A stretch of 60,836 nt of DNA from JAJECS01 sp034428595 (GTDB taxonomy: Bacteria > Chloroflexota > UBA11872): NCBI GenBank assembly GCA_034428595.1, contig DAOUHO010000041.1, positions 1 through 60,836 of the forward strand. Direction: 5' to 3'. A program made the translations under genes and the position numbers. Each line of letters begins with the position of its first letter. The first letter of the stretch is position 1. Positions 8,269 to 17,364 of this stretch are shown here, piece after piece. The notes under the pieces are model-generated. The model did not search any database, was not told where the DNA came from, and was given only the letters and a program-made list of their open reading frames with translations.

Positions 8269-9347
8269 CGCGGCTGGCTGTCGGCGGCGGGCCGGAGCGC
8301 GAGGTCCTCGAACACCAGCTTGGGCGTAACGTTGTGCTGAATCTGGACCTGTGCGGCGCGGGCGCACAGCATCCGCGCCACCACGGAGCGGAGCGCCGCT
8401 CGCGTCTCGATCGGCGCGTCGCTTGCGGCGGCCCGCATGGCGGCGCGGAGCTCCGCCGCCTGCGCCCGGCTGATGTGCCCGAGCCACCCATAGGCGCGCT
8501 CCGCTTGCTCAAGGGGCCGACCGCGGCCCAGCAGCTCATCAACCGCCAGGAAGCGCGCGGGGGGCGTCGCGCGCTCGAAGTCTTCAGCCTTGGCCTGGCG
8601 TTCAGCGAACTCTCGCCAGCGGTTCACATTGCGCGCCATGCCGATCGCCCAGCCGGCACGTCCACGCGCCGCGACGGCGATTGCCTCGGCGGTCTCGGGA
8701 TCGAGTCCGCCGTCGCCGATCAGGTGCGCGGAGATCAGGTCCGCCGGCACGGGCGCCAGCGCGATGTGATGACAGCGAGATCTCAAGGTGGGCAGCACGC
8801 CGGTCGACTGCTGGGCGATGAGGATGATCACCGCATGCGGCGCAGGTTCTTCAAGCGTCTTCAGCAGGGCATTGGCCGCGGGAATGCTCATCTCTTCGGC
8901 AGCGTCGATGATGGCGACGCGCGCCGGGCCCTGCGCCGGTTTGAGGTAGGTCTCGGCCGCAAGCTCGCGCACGCCGCGGATGGGGATGTCGCGAAACCCA
9001 TCGCGACGGCGCAATACATGCACGTCGAGGTAGGCGGTATGGACGTAGCCGGCGTCTCGCCGATCGCGCGGCGGCCGCGGATCGTCCAGTTCGTCGGGAT
9101 GGTCCCGCCGAACCGCCGCCTGCCAGAACGGGGCGTCCGGTCCCACGGCGCGACACAGGCGGCACGTCAGGCAGGGCCGCTCGGACTGCCCGCAGCGCAG
9201 CGTCTGCGCCATGCGGGCGGCGAATGTTCGCCGGCCGCAACCCGGGACGCCGGTGATGAGGTAGGCATGTCCCAGGCGACCCGCACGGTGGGCGCCCTGA
9301 AACGCCCGCTCGGCCCGCTCGTGGCCCAACAGGCCCCAAGGGCTCAT
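8265..9347 (-). CDS. holB: DNA polymerase III subunit delta'
   Basis: A clamp-loader AAA+ subunit of 360 residues. Visible features: LGHERAERAF (box II region), GHAYLITGVPGCGRRTFA (a P-loop in which the usual GKT/S is GRRT, consistent with the non-hydrolysing delta' role), a four-cysteine zinc module C52/C59/C62/C65, and the sensor region KPAQGPARVAIIDAAEEMSIPAANALLKTLEEP in outline, ending with ILIAQQSTGVLPTLRSRCHHI. It is translationally coupled at both ends: ATGA overlap with the upstream propeller protein (9344-9347) and GTGA overlap with the PSP1-like gene. No tmk is adjacent. Confidence 0.88.
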   Translation of the reverse strand: MSPWGLLGHERAERAFQGAHRAGRLGHAYLITGVPGCGRRTFAARMAQTLRCGQSERPCLTCRLCRAVGPDAPFWQAAVRRDHPDELDDPRPPRDRRDAGYVHTAYLDVHVLRRRDGFRDIPIRGVRELAAETYLKPAQGPARVAIIDAAEEMSIPAANALLKTLEEPAPHAVIILIAQQSTGVLPTLRSRCHHIALAPVPADLISAHLIGDGGLDPETAEAIAVAARGRAGWAIGMARNVNRWREFAERQAKAEDFERATPPARFLAVDELLGRGRPLEQAERAYGWLGHISRAQAAELRAAMRAAASDAPIETRAALRSVVARMLCARAAQVQIQHNVTPKLVFEDLALRPAADSQPR

Positions 9348-11386
9348 GCCGGAACGGTCACGGTGGCGATGTCCCGGATGCGAATGCCCAACTCCACCTG
9401 CTGGGCCAGGTCGAACGTGTCGGTGTCATAGATGCTCACGGTGCCGCCATCGCCAGAACCCACGACCAGCGTGCGGCGGCCGGCGTCCACCGCCAGCGCG
9501 TGGGGGTTTCCCGCCACGGGCAACAGGAACGCAATGCCGAGGTCGGTTGGGGCCAGCGCGGTGATGGTGTCGGTCCAGATGTTGGCGACGAGCAGGGCCG
9601 ATTCGTCCGGCAGCAGCGCCAGCCGATGCACGCCTTCCTCCAGGTCGCGCTGCGCCGATATTTCCAAGGTGTCGGCGTCGAGGCGGGTCACGCTGCCGTC
9701 GCGCAGGCTGGCGACGAACACATTGCCGGCCGTGTCCACCGTGATGGCCTCCGGCCACGATGGCACGCTGGCGGACTGTCGCTCCTCGCCGGTGGCGACA
9801 TCCACCAGGGCCACGGTCGAGAAGGCGCGATTGGCGATGTAGACGGATTGGCCGTCACCTCGGGGCGCCACGTCGCCGACACCGGCCGGCACCCGCCAGT
9901 CATGCACGATGCGTCGCCTGTCGGGATCGATGACGAATAAATGCCCGCGGTCGAGGTCGGACCCGGTCACGTAGAGCAGCCCGGACACGGGGTCGACGGC
10001 CATGTCGGCCACGACCAGGCTGGTCGCCGGGGCTCGATCGTTGCCCGCCAACAGCTGCGGCTCGCCGCCATAGAACATCTGCGCGAAGTCCGAATCCAGG
10101 GTGACGGTGGCCCGCGCCGTTTGGTGCGGCTCGATCGTGACGGGATTCGGCGATTGATGGACCGTGATGGGCCCCGCGGCCTCCGCCGTGCGACCGAGGC
10201 TTTCGGCGCTTGCCGTCATTGCGCTCACCACGTACGAGCTGCCGGCGATCAGATCGTCGAACACCACGACGCCCGACGCGTCGGTTTCGCGCGCCCGCAC
10301 CAGGACCTCGCTCCCGCGCACGCTCCACAGCAAGTGGACCACGGCGCTGGCGGGGGGGCGGTCGTCCTCGTCGCGCACCTCAACCCTGAGGCTGAACGCT
10401 AGGGGAATCGGCAACGCGACGCTGCCGGTGCGCACGTCGACGACCCGGATCTCGGTTGCCAACTCGTCGGCGATATAGAGGCGGCCGCGCGCGGGATCGG
10501 CCGCCAGCGCCCATGCCGCGCCGGCAGCCTCGATCAGGGAGCGGCGCACGGGCGCGAGCGATGGGAGATCGATGACGGCCAGGTTCGCCGACTCCGCCTC
10601 GCCACGTCGCGGGACGCCGCCGACGAACACGGCGCCTTGCGCGGCGGCCGGGAGCACAAACGTCACTTCGCCAGGCGTTTCCTCGCCGGCCTCAACCGAC
10701 GGCGCACGCAGCGTTTGGTAGCCGGCGGCGCGCGCCGTGACTTGATAGGCCACATCGGAGGCCAATCCCTCGAAGCGAGCGATGCCGTCGGTTCCGGTAT
10801 GCCCGGCGGCCAGCAGCTGTCCCTGCAGGCCGCGAATCTCAACGAGGGTCATTGGTAGCGGATCGCCCGAGGCATCGGCCAGCACCTCCACATCGAGCTG
10901 GCCCGGAGCGGGCTCAACCAGGAAGGTGGTGCGACCCTCGCCGGCCGGCTCGCCGCCGCGATAGGCCGCGGAGCCGAGGAACTCGATCTGGGTGCCCGGC
11001 AGCAGCGGCACAGTGGTGGGCAGCTGGGTTTCAATGGTGAAGGTCCCGGCGCGGGAGATCACGACTTCGCCGACATATACGCCCGGCAAGGGCTGCTCGA
11101 CGGTCTCGATGTCCCCGCCAAACGTGATCTGCGGCCGCGCGACCTGCACGACCATTTCCAGCCGCAATAGGGTGCCCTCGTCCCAGCGGCTGCCGCGGAT
11201 GGTCAACTCGCTGCCCGGCGGCCCGCTGTCCGGTTCCACACGCATCGTGGGCCCACTCTGGTCGACCAGCGGGAAGTCACCGGTGACCGCCGAGCCATAG
11301 AGACCGAGCGCCAAAATGATGATGACCGGCAGAAGCGCGATGGACGCCAGGATGGCGGCGATGGTGACGGCGCGACCGGTGGGCAT
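9344..11386 (-). CDS. membrane-anchored YncE-like beta-propeller protein with Ig-like/carboxypeptidase-regulatory domains
   Basis: A 680-residue exported protein. ATG at 11386 has GGAG seven bases upstream and places a single hydrophobic anchor (VTIAAILASIALLPVIIIL) at residues ~6-28; an upstream start at 11485 is possible but less likely. After the anchor comes an Ig-like domain (PDSGPPGSELTIRGSRWDEG), carboxypeptidase-regulatory-like repeats (VEIRGLQGQLLAAGHTGTDG), and YncE/NHL-like propeller blades (GRLYIADELATEIRVVD, GNVFVASLRDGSVTRLD, VGSGDGGTVSIYDTDTFDLA). These usually form surface binding or scaffold domains; no catalytic residues are evident. It is the first gene of the unit with holB and the PSP1-like gene, a curious partner for a clamp-loader gene. 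Confidence 0.7.
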   Translation of the reverse strand: MPTGRAVTIAAILASIALLPVIIILALGLYGSAVTGDFPLVDQSGPTMRVEPDSGPPGSELTIRGSRWDEGTLLRLEMVVQVARPQITFGGDIETVEQPLPGVYVGEVVISRAGTFTIETQLPTTVPLLPGTQIEFLGSAAYRGGEPAGEGRTTFLVEPAPGQLDVEVLADASGDPLPMTLVEIRGLQGQLLAAGHTGTDGIARFEGLASDVAYQVTARAAGYQTLRAPSVEAGEETPGEVTFVLPAAAQGAVFVGGVPRRGEAESANLAVIDLPSLAPVRRSLIEAAGAAWALAADPARGRLYIADELATEIRVVDVRTGSVALPIPLAFSLRVEVRDEDDRPPASAVVHLLWSVRGSEVLVRARETDASGVVVFDDLIAGSSYVVSAMTASAESLGRTAEAAGPITVHQSPNPVTIEPHQTARATVTLDSDFAQMFYGGEPQLLAGNDRAPATSLVVADMAVDPVSGLLYVTGSDLDRGHLFVIDPDRRRIVHDWRVPAGVGDVAPRGDGQSVYIANRAFSTVALVDVATGEERQSASVPSWPEAITVDTAGNVFVASLRDGSVTRLDADTLEISAQRDLEEGVHRLALLPDESALLVANIWTDTITALAPTDLGIAFLLPVAGNPHALAVDAGRRTLVVGSGDGGTVSIYDTDTFDLAQQVELGIRIRDIATVTVPA

Positions 11387-11539
11387 GCGCAAACTCCGGG
11401 CCCAGCGGCCTGCCTGACCGGGCGTCGCCGTCCTCGCGGCCTCCGCCCAGATGCCTGACGCGAAGCGTCCGCGAGGATCCGGCAAGCCAACCGGGGATGC
11501 GCGGAATTGTAAGCCGCCAGCCGCGGACCCACCCGGCGG

Positions 11540-12307
11540 CTAGCCGCGCGCGGTGAAGCAGCCGCCGCGACGGGGAATGGCGATTCGCCCTTGCCCATCC
11601 GCCGCCGCCGTGAGCGAGGCGCGCATGTGGGGCGCGAGTACGTCTGCCAGACGTTCGCGATCGGCATGCGGCATCCGAGCCGGCGCGCCGCGGGCGAAGA
11701 GTCCGGCGCGGTAGACCGCAAGCGCCTGCGCCACGGAGTCGAACACCAGCGGGTCATCCCGCCGGCGCACCGTCACGTCGGCAAAGACCCGGCGCAGTTG
11801 GTCGGCCCCGTTTTCAAGCGTGAAGCGGTGGCGCGCGGTGGGCGCGAGGGCGCGCGCGGCCATGGCCTCCCTGCCGGCGCTCCGGCAGGCGTCCGCGTGC
11901 AAGTCCAGGAGGCGACGACCGGACCGCGCGCTGTTCGTGGCGGCGAGCAGCATGCCGCTCCGCGACATCACGCGGCGGATCTCCCACAGCCAACTGGTGA
12001 GATCGCTCGGGTAGTACAACACGTGACCCGCCACGACCAGATCGAACGATCCGTCGGGGTGGGGCAGGCGCGCAATGTCGGCGCGTGCGGCATCGACGCC
12101 GGCGACCGACCCGGCGGCGCGAACGGCGTCGCGGTCGAGATCCACGGCGGTTACAAGCGCGTGGGGCGCCAGCCGCCGGCGCAGCGCCGCGGTGCGCGTC
12201 CCGTTTCCGCAGCCGGCGTCGAGCGCCGCATAGACCGCGTGGGGATCGACGGATGCAAGCATCCAGGCGGTGTAGTCGCCGTCGCCAGGGCTCGGGGCGC
12301 CAGTCAT
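11540..12307 (-). CDS. class I SAM-dependent methyltransferase
   Basis: A 255-residue protein with Methyltransf_11-type motifs: motif I ALDAGCGNGTRTAALRRRL (residues ~28-46), acidic loop VTAVDLDRDAV, DIARLPHPDGSFDLVVAGHV (motifs post-I and II), and LWEIRRVMSRSGMLLAATNSA. The C-terminal third is unlike a named enzyme, so the substrate is unknown. It precedes the propeller/holB unit by 153 bp on the same strand. Confidence 0.75.
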   Translation of the reverse strand: MTGAPSPGDGDYTAWMLASVDPHAVYAALDAGCGNGTRTAALRRRLAPHALVTAVDLDRDAVRAAGSVAGVDAARADIARLPHPDGSFDLVVAGHVLYYPSDLTSWLWEIRRVMSRSGMLLAATNSARSGRRLLDLHADACRSAGREAMAARALAPTARHRFTLENGADQLRRVFADVTVRRRDDPLVFDSVAQALAVYRAGLFARGAPARMPHADRERLADVLAPHMRASLTAAADGQGRIAIPRRGGCFTARG

Positions 12308-12382
12308 CTATGCCCCGCACCGCGCATGTGCGATCGCCATCCTCAACACCCGGCTGCCTGTGTAAACCATGACCCGGGTCCG

Positions 12383-12410
12383 CACACCCTTCAAGGGAGA
12401 GAGGATCGGA
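12383..12410. repeat. palindromic repeat, CCCTTCAAGGGAGAG family
   Basis: ACACCCTTCAAGGGAGAGAG followed by GATCGGA is a member of the CTTCTCCC/GGGAGAAGG family that recurs through the window. It lies between the methyltransferase start and the HicB gene. Confidence 0.55.
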
Positions 12411-12592
12411 CCACCGCGCCAGGCAACTGCGCGCGGTGGCTCAACCACGATGGACCGCCCAATCCTCGAACTTGGACACTCAGTAAGAAGCGGGCCTGGG
12501 TGGGTTTCCTTGGTCACAGATGCCTCGTCTACCGTGGTGTACGCTGGCCGCCCAGCGGCGTCGCGTCTACCGCTGGACTCTGGGAGATTGAC

Positions 12593-12934
12593 ATGGCAGG
12601 AGACAAACTTGTCATTCTGACCGTGGAAATCCAGCGCGAGGGTGAGCAGTGGGTTGGTCGGTGCGTGGAGCTTGGAACCGCCACCTTCGGGGACTCCGTG
12701 GACGAGGTTGCTGAAGAACTCTTGGATCTAGTCGCCCTCCATCTGAATGGGCTTGAGGATGCCGGGGAGCGCGAACGGTTCTTCGAGGCGCATGGAATTA
12801 AAGTCTACGAGGACTCGCTTCCACAGCGAGTTGAACGACCTGTGCCAATCAGCCGAGATGTCCCGTTGTTCACGCAGGTACTTCCAATGCAGCTTGACTC
12901 ACCGCACACGACGGTAGCGATGGCTACGGCATAG
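12593..12934 (+). CDS. hicB: HicB-like antitoxin
   Basis: A 113-residue protein with the partial RNase-H-like HicB fold at the N-terminus: LTVEIQREGEQWVGRCVELGT, then GDSVDEVAEELLDLVALHLNGLED. The C-terminus lacks a clear helix-turn-helix or RHH DNA-binding domain, so autoregulation may be weak or reside in another part of the protein. ATG at 12593 is preceded by GGGAGA. The HicA-like toxin gene starts 39 bp later, giving HicB-HicA order (the reverse of the E. coli operon but common elsewhere). Confidence 0.7.
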   Translation: MAGDKLVILTVEIQREGEQWVGRCVELGTATFGDSVDEVAEELLDLVALHLNGLEDAGERERFFEAHGIKVYEDSLPQRVERPVPISRDVPLFTQVLPMQLDSPHTTVAMATA

Positions 12935-12973
12935 GGGGCATGCGCGATATCCGGCCGTGCGGGGCTGCCCGCA

Positions 12974-13228
12974 ATGACCTGCGCCGAGCTTGAGCGGCTC
13001 CTAAAACGGGACGGCTGGCGCGAGGGTCGAGCTTCAAAGCATGGCACCGTCTATCGAAAGACCTTCGTTAGTGACGGTCGGACGGAGACTCGGGTCACTG
13101 TGATTCCGACCAAGAAACACAAGCGGCATAAGCCGATCCCTCGAGGAACCCTCCGGGCGATTCTCGGTCCGAAGCAGACCGGGCTTGGTGTTGCCGGACT
13201 TCGCAGACTCATCGAGTTGCACGGCTGA
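12974..13228 (+). CDS. hicA: HicA-like mRNA interferase toxin
   Basis: An 84-residue small basic protein of the HicA (YcfA) double-stranded-RNA-binding-like fold. It has the pattern L..L.RDGW...R.SKHGTVYRK near residues 6-28, where H23 matches the catalytic His, then VTVIPTKKHKRHKPIPRGTLRAIL and LGVAGLRRLI. HicA cleaves mRNA and is blocked by HicB, whose gene is immediately upstream. Start ATG at 12974. Confidence 0.75.
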   Translation: MTCAELERLLKRDGWREGRASKHGTVYRKTFVSDGRTETRVTVIPTKKHKRHKPIPRGTLRAILGPKQTGLGVAGLRRLIELHG

Positions 13229-13433
13229 CGAGCCAGCCAACGCGGCGCCGGCACCTGGAGAGTGGACACCGTTGCAATCAGCAGTCCGGTTTGCGTACGT
13301 CCCAACTGCGCGACGACGGCTGCACCACTCGCCCCTAACCTTTGAGGGCCACAGTGACCCAGCGCCCGCTGAAGGGACCGCTTGTGATAAAATGAACAAG
13401 CCGCACGATGCGTGCATTTCTCCCCAACGACGT

Positions 13434-13452
13434 CTGTCACGTAGTGTGACAG
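13434..13452. promoter_or_regulatory. palindrome upstream of csrA
   Basis: CTGTCAC-GTAGT-GTGACAG is a perfect 7-bp inverted repeat with a 5-nt centre, 66 bp before the csrA start. Its half-site TGTCAC/GTGACA is the same as in the operator-like palindrome upstream of the RHH antitoxin at 53650. It could be a repressor site or an RNA hairpin in the csrA leader. Confidence 0.4.
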
Positions 13453-13518
13453 TTCAAACGGGTGCGGCCAGGCGCGACGGAGTCCGCTCGCAGCCGGCGC
13501 AGAAAGGCATGGAGGCCG

Positions 13519-13740
13519 GTGCTCGTTCTCTCCCGCAAAGCCAACGAAACGATCGTCGTGGACGACGCCATCGAGGTGACCGTGCTGGAAATTCTTGGCG
13601 ACCGCGTCAAGATTGGCATCAACGCCCCCCGTGACGTGCCGATCGTGCGGCAGGAATTGCTGCATCAGGCCCGAGACAATCATCGTGCCGCGGTACCGCC
13701 GGCGGAGTCGCCGTCTGCGACGACCGAACGCGACGCTTGA
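13519..13740 (+). CDS. csrA: carbon storage regulator CsrA
   Basis: A 73-residue RNA-binding translational regulator that binds GGA motifs in mRNA leaders as a dimer. GTG at 13519 is chosen because GGAGG lies just upstream (13511-13515) and the product then begins with the family-typical LVLSRKANETIVVDD. The core VTVLEILGDRVKIGINAPRD and VPIVRQEL match CsrA; the conserved Arg of the RNA-binding edge is in VRQEL. The tail (NHRAAVPPAESPSATTERDA) is a little longer than in E. coli CsrA. The usual antagonist gene fliW and flagellar genes are absent here. It sits downstream of the HicBA pair but probably has its own promoter. Confidence 0.88.
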   Translation: MLVLSRKANETIVVDDAIEVTVLEILGDRVKIGINAPRDVPIVRQELLHQARDNHRAAVPPAESPSATTERDA

Positions 13741-13857
13741 CGCAGGCCCGCGCCCGTTGACTTACTGCTCTTCCCTCCGGGCCGTGTCCCGCCGCACCGG
13801 CATTCGCCGCGCCCGGCGTGCACCGTGCGTCCATCGTGAGCGCGCGGAGCGTGGCGC

Positions 13858-16800
13858 ATGAGCGACGCGCTCGCCCAGCTGCGAGAAAGCTTCCAAACGC
13901 CGGCCATGGACGACCGGCCCCTGGCGCTATGGCTCTGGAATGGCGAGCTGCACGAGGCCCGGATCGGGCTCCAGCTTCGTCAGTTGGCCGACAAGGGGAT
14001 GGGCGGCGTGGTGATTCGCGCCAGCCGGGGGCTGCGGACGCCGTACCTCGGCGATCGCTGGTGGGACACCATCGAGTACGCGGTGGAGACCGCCGCCAAG
14101 GCCGGGTTGTCGGTGTGGATCGGCGACGACTACCGGTCGCCAAGCGGGGCGGCGGGCGATCCCGGCGAAGCTGACGGACAGACGCCGTCGCAGGTGCTCG
14201 CCTCCGGCCCGGAGCATCAGGGCAAGGCCCTGGTCCGGACCGTGCTTTCGGTCTCGGGCCCAACCGAAGTATCGCTGGAAGGCCGCTATCCCGAGGGCGA
14301 GCCGCTGGTGCGCGTGGCAGGCCGGGTGGACGCGACGCAGGGCCTGGACCCCGAGAGCCTCACCGAGCTTCCGGACGTCCCGACGTGGGAATGCCCGGAA
14401 GGCGAGTGGCAGATTTTCAGCTTTGCCGTGGGTCCGGTCGACGATCGAATCGACTACCTGCGCCCCGAAACCGTGGCGCGATTCATCGAAGCCGCCTACA
14501 CGCCCTACGCCGAGCGATTGGGCGACGCCATCGCCGGATTCGCGTTCGATTCGCCGCACCTGGCCGGCCGACCCATTCCATGGACCAACGACCTGCCCGC
14601 ACAATTTGCCGCGCGCAAGGGCTACGCCCTGCCGCCGCTGCTGCCGCAGTTGATCGTGCGTGCGGGTGACGCGACCGCCAAGCTGCGCTGCGACTTCTAC
14701 GAGGTGCTGGCGGCGCGCTACACGGAGTCCTGGTTCGAGCAGATTGCGGAGTGGTGCGAGGCGCGCGGCTATGCATGGATGGGACACACCGAGGAACACA
14801 TCGCGGCGCATCCGGCTCGCCAGGGCGACTACTTTCGCACGATGCGCGCCGTGCCGGTGCCGGGCAGCGACATGCACGGCTTTCGCAACGCCCGCCCGCG
14901 CACGGTGCAACCTGCCGAGATCAAGCCCGCCGTATCCGTCGCCGCGCTGGCGGAGCGCCCCCGGGTCGCGGTGCGCGCGTTCGGCGGGGCCGGGTGGAGC
15001 GTGACCCTGGACGACGTGCGGCGGGGGCTGAGCCGCATGGCGGTGATCGGCGCCGACCTGCCGGTGATCCAAAGCTTCCACTACAGCATGGACCGCGCGG
15101 TCGCGGCCGACGATTGGCCCAACACGTTCTTCTCCCAGAATCCGTATTGGCGCCAGTTCGGCGAGGTCACGTCGTATGCCGCGCGTCTCAGCGCGTTGGT
15201 GCGCCAAAGTCGCGCGGCCACGACCATCGGGGTGCTCGCGCCGTTGACAAGCGTTTGGGCGAACACGGCCGACGGCCGGCCCAATGCCCGCGCTCGGGAA
15301 GTCGGCGAGACCTTCGAGTCGCTGGTGGACGGGCTGTATGCGCGCCGCACCGATGTGAATGTCGTTGACACCGCGTTCGTCCTTGGCAGCGAGCTCGACG
15401 GTGCGTCGCTGCGCCAGGGCCGTGTGGCCGTCACGGCGTTAGTCATCCCGCCGATGCCAGTGATGGAGCGTGCCGTGGCAGCGCGGCTGGCAGACTTTGT
15501 AAAGGCCGGTGGGCGACTGATCTGGGGCGGCGAAGTCCCAAGCGTCAGCTCCGAGGCCGGCGCGAGCGACGAGGAGCTCCTGCGCCTGGTGAAGCCGCTG
15601 ACCCCGGCCGGGGCGTCGACCAAGCGGGGCAGCCGCATGGGCAAGGGCCGCATCTTCACCCTCAAGGAAGACGCGGCGAACTGGCTGGACCGCGTGGCGG
15701 CACGGCTGACGACCGCAACCAGCCTGGCCTCGGACACGGACGGCGTCGCGCTCGCGGCACGCCGGCTCGACGGCGGCGAGGTGGTGTTGGTCGTCAACGA
15801 AACGCCCGAGGAGCAGAAGGTCGCCGTCAAGAGCCGCGCCCGGGGCGCCGCCGAGCTGTGGGACCCGGAGAGCGGTTCGCACCAGTCGCTCACCACCACC
15901 GGCGCGCGCACGCGGCGCACGTCGGAATTCGCCATTCCGGGGCACGCGGCGCGCGCCGTGGTCTTCGACGCCGACACGAAGCCCGCCCGCGCCTCGTCGA
16001 GCCGCCGGGCGCCGCGCGTGAAGCCGAAGGAACTGGGCTGCGAGTGGCAGTTTGCGCTGGAGACCGGGGTGCCCACCGGCCAGGGCACGGTGCGCCGCAC
16101 CGAGCTCCCCGTGATGCGGTTCCAGGACTTTGCGCTTGGCGCCGGCCGCCTGGAACGACTGCGAGATCCCGCGTACGACGACTCGAGTTGGCGCGAGTTG
16201 TGGCTCACCACCGCCGACGCCAATGCCGTGGGCAACTGGCGCGCGTCGTGGATCACCGGCGTGCGGCAGCCGGAGGGCTGGGTCGTTCGGCCCGATAGCG
16301 AGGCCCACGACCGGCTGCGCTTCACCAAGTCGCTGACGATCACCGACCCGCCGATCAAGGCCTGGGCCACCTTCGTGGGCGTCGAAAAAGCCACGGTTTA
16401 CATGAACGGGACGGCGCTGGGCGAGTCCGACGACTGGTCCAACCCGGTGACCTACAACATCATGCCCTACCTGCGGCTGGGTCAGAACACGATCGTGGCG
16501 GACATCGCCAGCACCTCCGGCACACCGCTATCGCTGCTGTTCGAGGCGCAAATCGACCTGCGCTCCGGGGAGTCACTGGTCCTGGTGTCCGACGAGTCGT
16601 GGGACGTGCAAGCGCCGCGCTCGGAGATGTGGACCGGCACGGCATTCGCCCGCGACGTGCCGACCGTGACCTGGGAGCGTGGGGGACCGCCCGTTCAGCC
16701 GTGGGGCCACATTGTGCTGCTGGGCGAGCCCGTGCAGTTTCCACGCACGCTGATGTATCGCCAACGCCTGCCGACGGGCTGCGTGGGCGTCGGCATTCCC

Positions 16801-17364
16801 TATATCAAGGGCGTGCACAAGGTCTACGTCGACGTGCGGGAACGGACACCGGATATCAACGGCGTCTACAACATCACGACCGGCGGCGTGCTGAGCGTGG
16901 AAGTCCACGCGTCGGACTTTTCCAATGGGGTGCTGGCGCCGCTGGCGTTGTTCATGCGCCCAACCACGATCAGCCTGAAGCCGTGGGGTGAGTTGGGCTA
17001 TGGGTGGTACTCGGGCTCCGCGGTCTATGAGCAAAGCGTCGAGCTAACCAAGGCCGAGGCGGGCGGGACGGTCGTGCTCGATCTTGGGGACGTGCGCCAC
17101 CACGCCGAAGTGATCGTGAACAACCGATCGCTTGGGTCGCGCGTGTGGCCGCCCTACCGCTTTGACCTCACCGGCGCGGTGCATGCGGGATCCAACACGG
17201 TGCGCGTCCGCGTGAGCAACCTTGCCGCGAACGAGATGCGCTGGCGGCGCGACGAAACGCGTATGGGCGACCCCTGGCACCGCTATTGGCACGAGGGCAA
17301 CATCGAGTCGGAGCGGCTGGTGTCTGGCCTGTTGGGGCCAGTGCAGGTGGAGCTGTCGCCCTAG
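13858..17364 (+). CDS. GH106-like putative alpha-L-rhamnosidase
   Basis: A very large protein of 1168 residues. The N-terminal part (RPLALWLWNGELHEARIGLQ, then GMGGVVIRASRGLRTPYLGD, WWDTIEYAVETAAKAGLSVW) matches the start of GH106-type (alpha/beta)8 glycosidases. The middle contains FHYSMDRAVA and a glutamine-amidotransferase-like subdomain (VVLVVNETPEEQ nearby). The C-terminal ~450 residues hold galactose-binding/jelly-roll domains (DDSSWRELWLTTA; VILNNRSLG-like VIVNNRSLGSRVWPPYRFDL). No signal peptide is visible, so it may act in the cytoplasm on imported oligosaccharides. The stop codon interlocks with that of the convergent gene (CTAG at 17361-17364). GH family is moderately sure; substrate is not. 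Confidence 0.65.
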   Translation: MSDALAQLRESFQTPAMDDRPLALWLWNGELHEARIGLQLRQLADKGMGGVVIRASRGLRTPYLGDRWWDTIEYAVETAAKAGLSVWIGDDYRSPSGAAGDPGEADGQTPSQVLASGPEHQGKALVRTVLSVSGPTEVSLEGRYPEGEPLVRVAGRVDATQGLDPESLTELPDVPTWECPEGEWQIFSFAVGPVDDRIDYLRPETVARFIEAAYTPYAERLGDAIAGFAFDSPHLAGRPIPWTNDLPAQFAARKGYALPPLLPQLIVRAGDATAKLRCDFYEVLAARYTESWFEQIAEWCEARGYAWMGHTEEHIAAHPARQGDYFRTMRAVPVPGSDMHGFRNARPRTVQPAEIKPAVSVAALAERPRVAVRAFGGAGWSVTLDDVRRGLSRMAVIGADLPVIQSFHYSMDRAVAADDWPNTFFSQNPYWRQFGEVTSYAARLSALVRQSRAATTIGVLAPLTSVWANTADGRPNARAREVGETFESLVDGLYARRTDVNVVDTAFVLGSELDGASLRQGRVAVTALVIPPMPVMERAVAARLADFVKAGGRLIWGGEVPSVSSEAGASDEELLRLVKPLTPAGASTKRGSRMGKGRIFTLKEDAANWLDRVAARLTTATSLASDTDGVALAARRLDGGEVVLVVNETPEEQKVAVKSRARGAAELWDPESGSHQSLTTTGARTRRTSEFAIPGHAARAVVFDADTKPARASSSRRAPRVKPKELGCEWQFALETGVPTGQGTVRRTELPVMRFQDFALGAGRLERLRDPAYDDSSWRELWLTTADANAVGNWRASWITGVRQPEGWVVRPDSEAHDRLRFTKSLTITDPPIKAWATFVGVEKATVYMNGTALGESDDWSNPVTYNIMPYLRLGQNTIVADIASTSGTPLSLLFEAQIDLRSGESLVLVSDESWDVQAPRSEMWTGTAFARDVPTVTWERGGPPVQPWGHIVLLGEPVQFPRTLMYRQRLPTGCVGVGIPYIKGVHKVYVDVRERTPDINGVYNITTGGVLSVEVHASDFSNGVLAPLALFMRPTTISLKPWGELGYGWYSGSAVYEQSVELTKAEAGGTVVLDLGDVRHHAEVIVNNRSLGSRVWPPYRFDLTGAVHAGSNTVRVRVSNLAANEMRWRRDETRMGDPWHRYWHEGNIESERLVSGLLGPVQVELSP

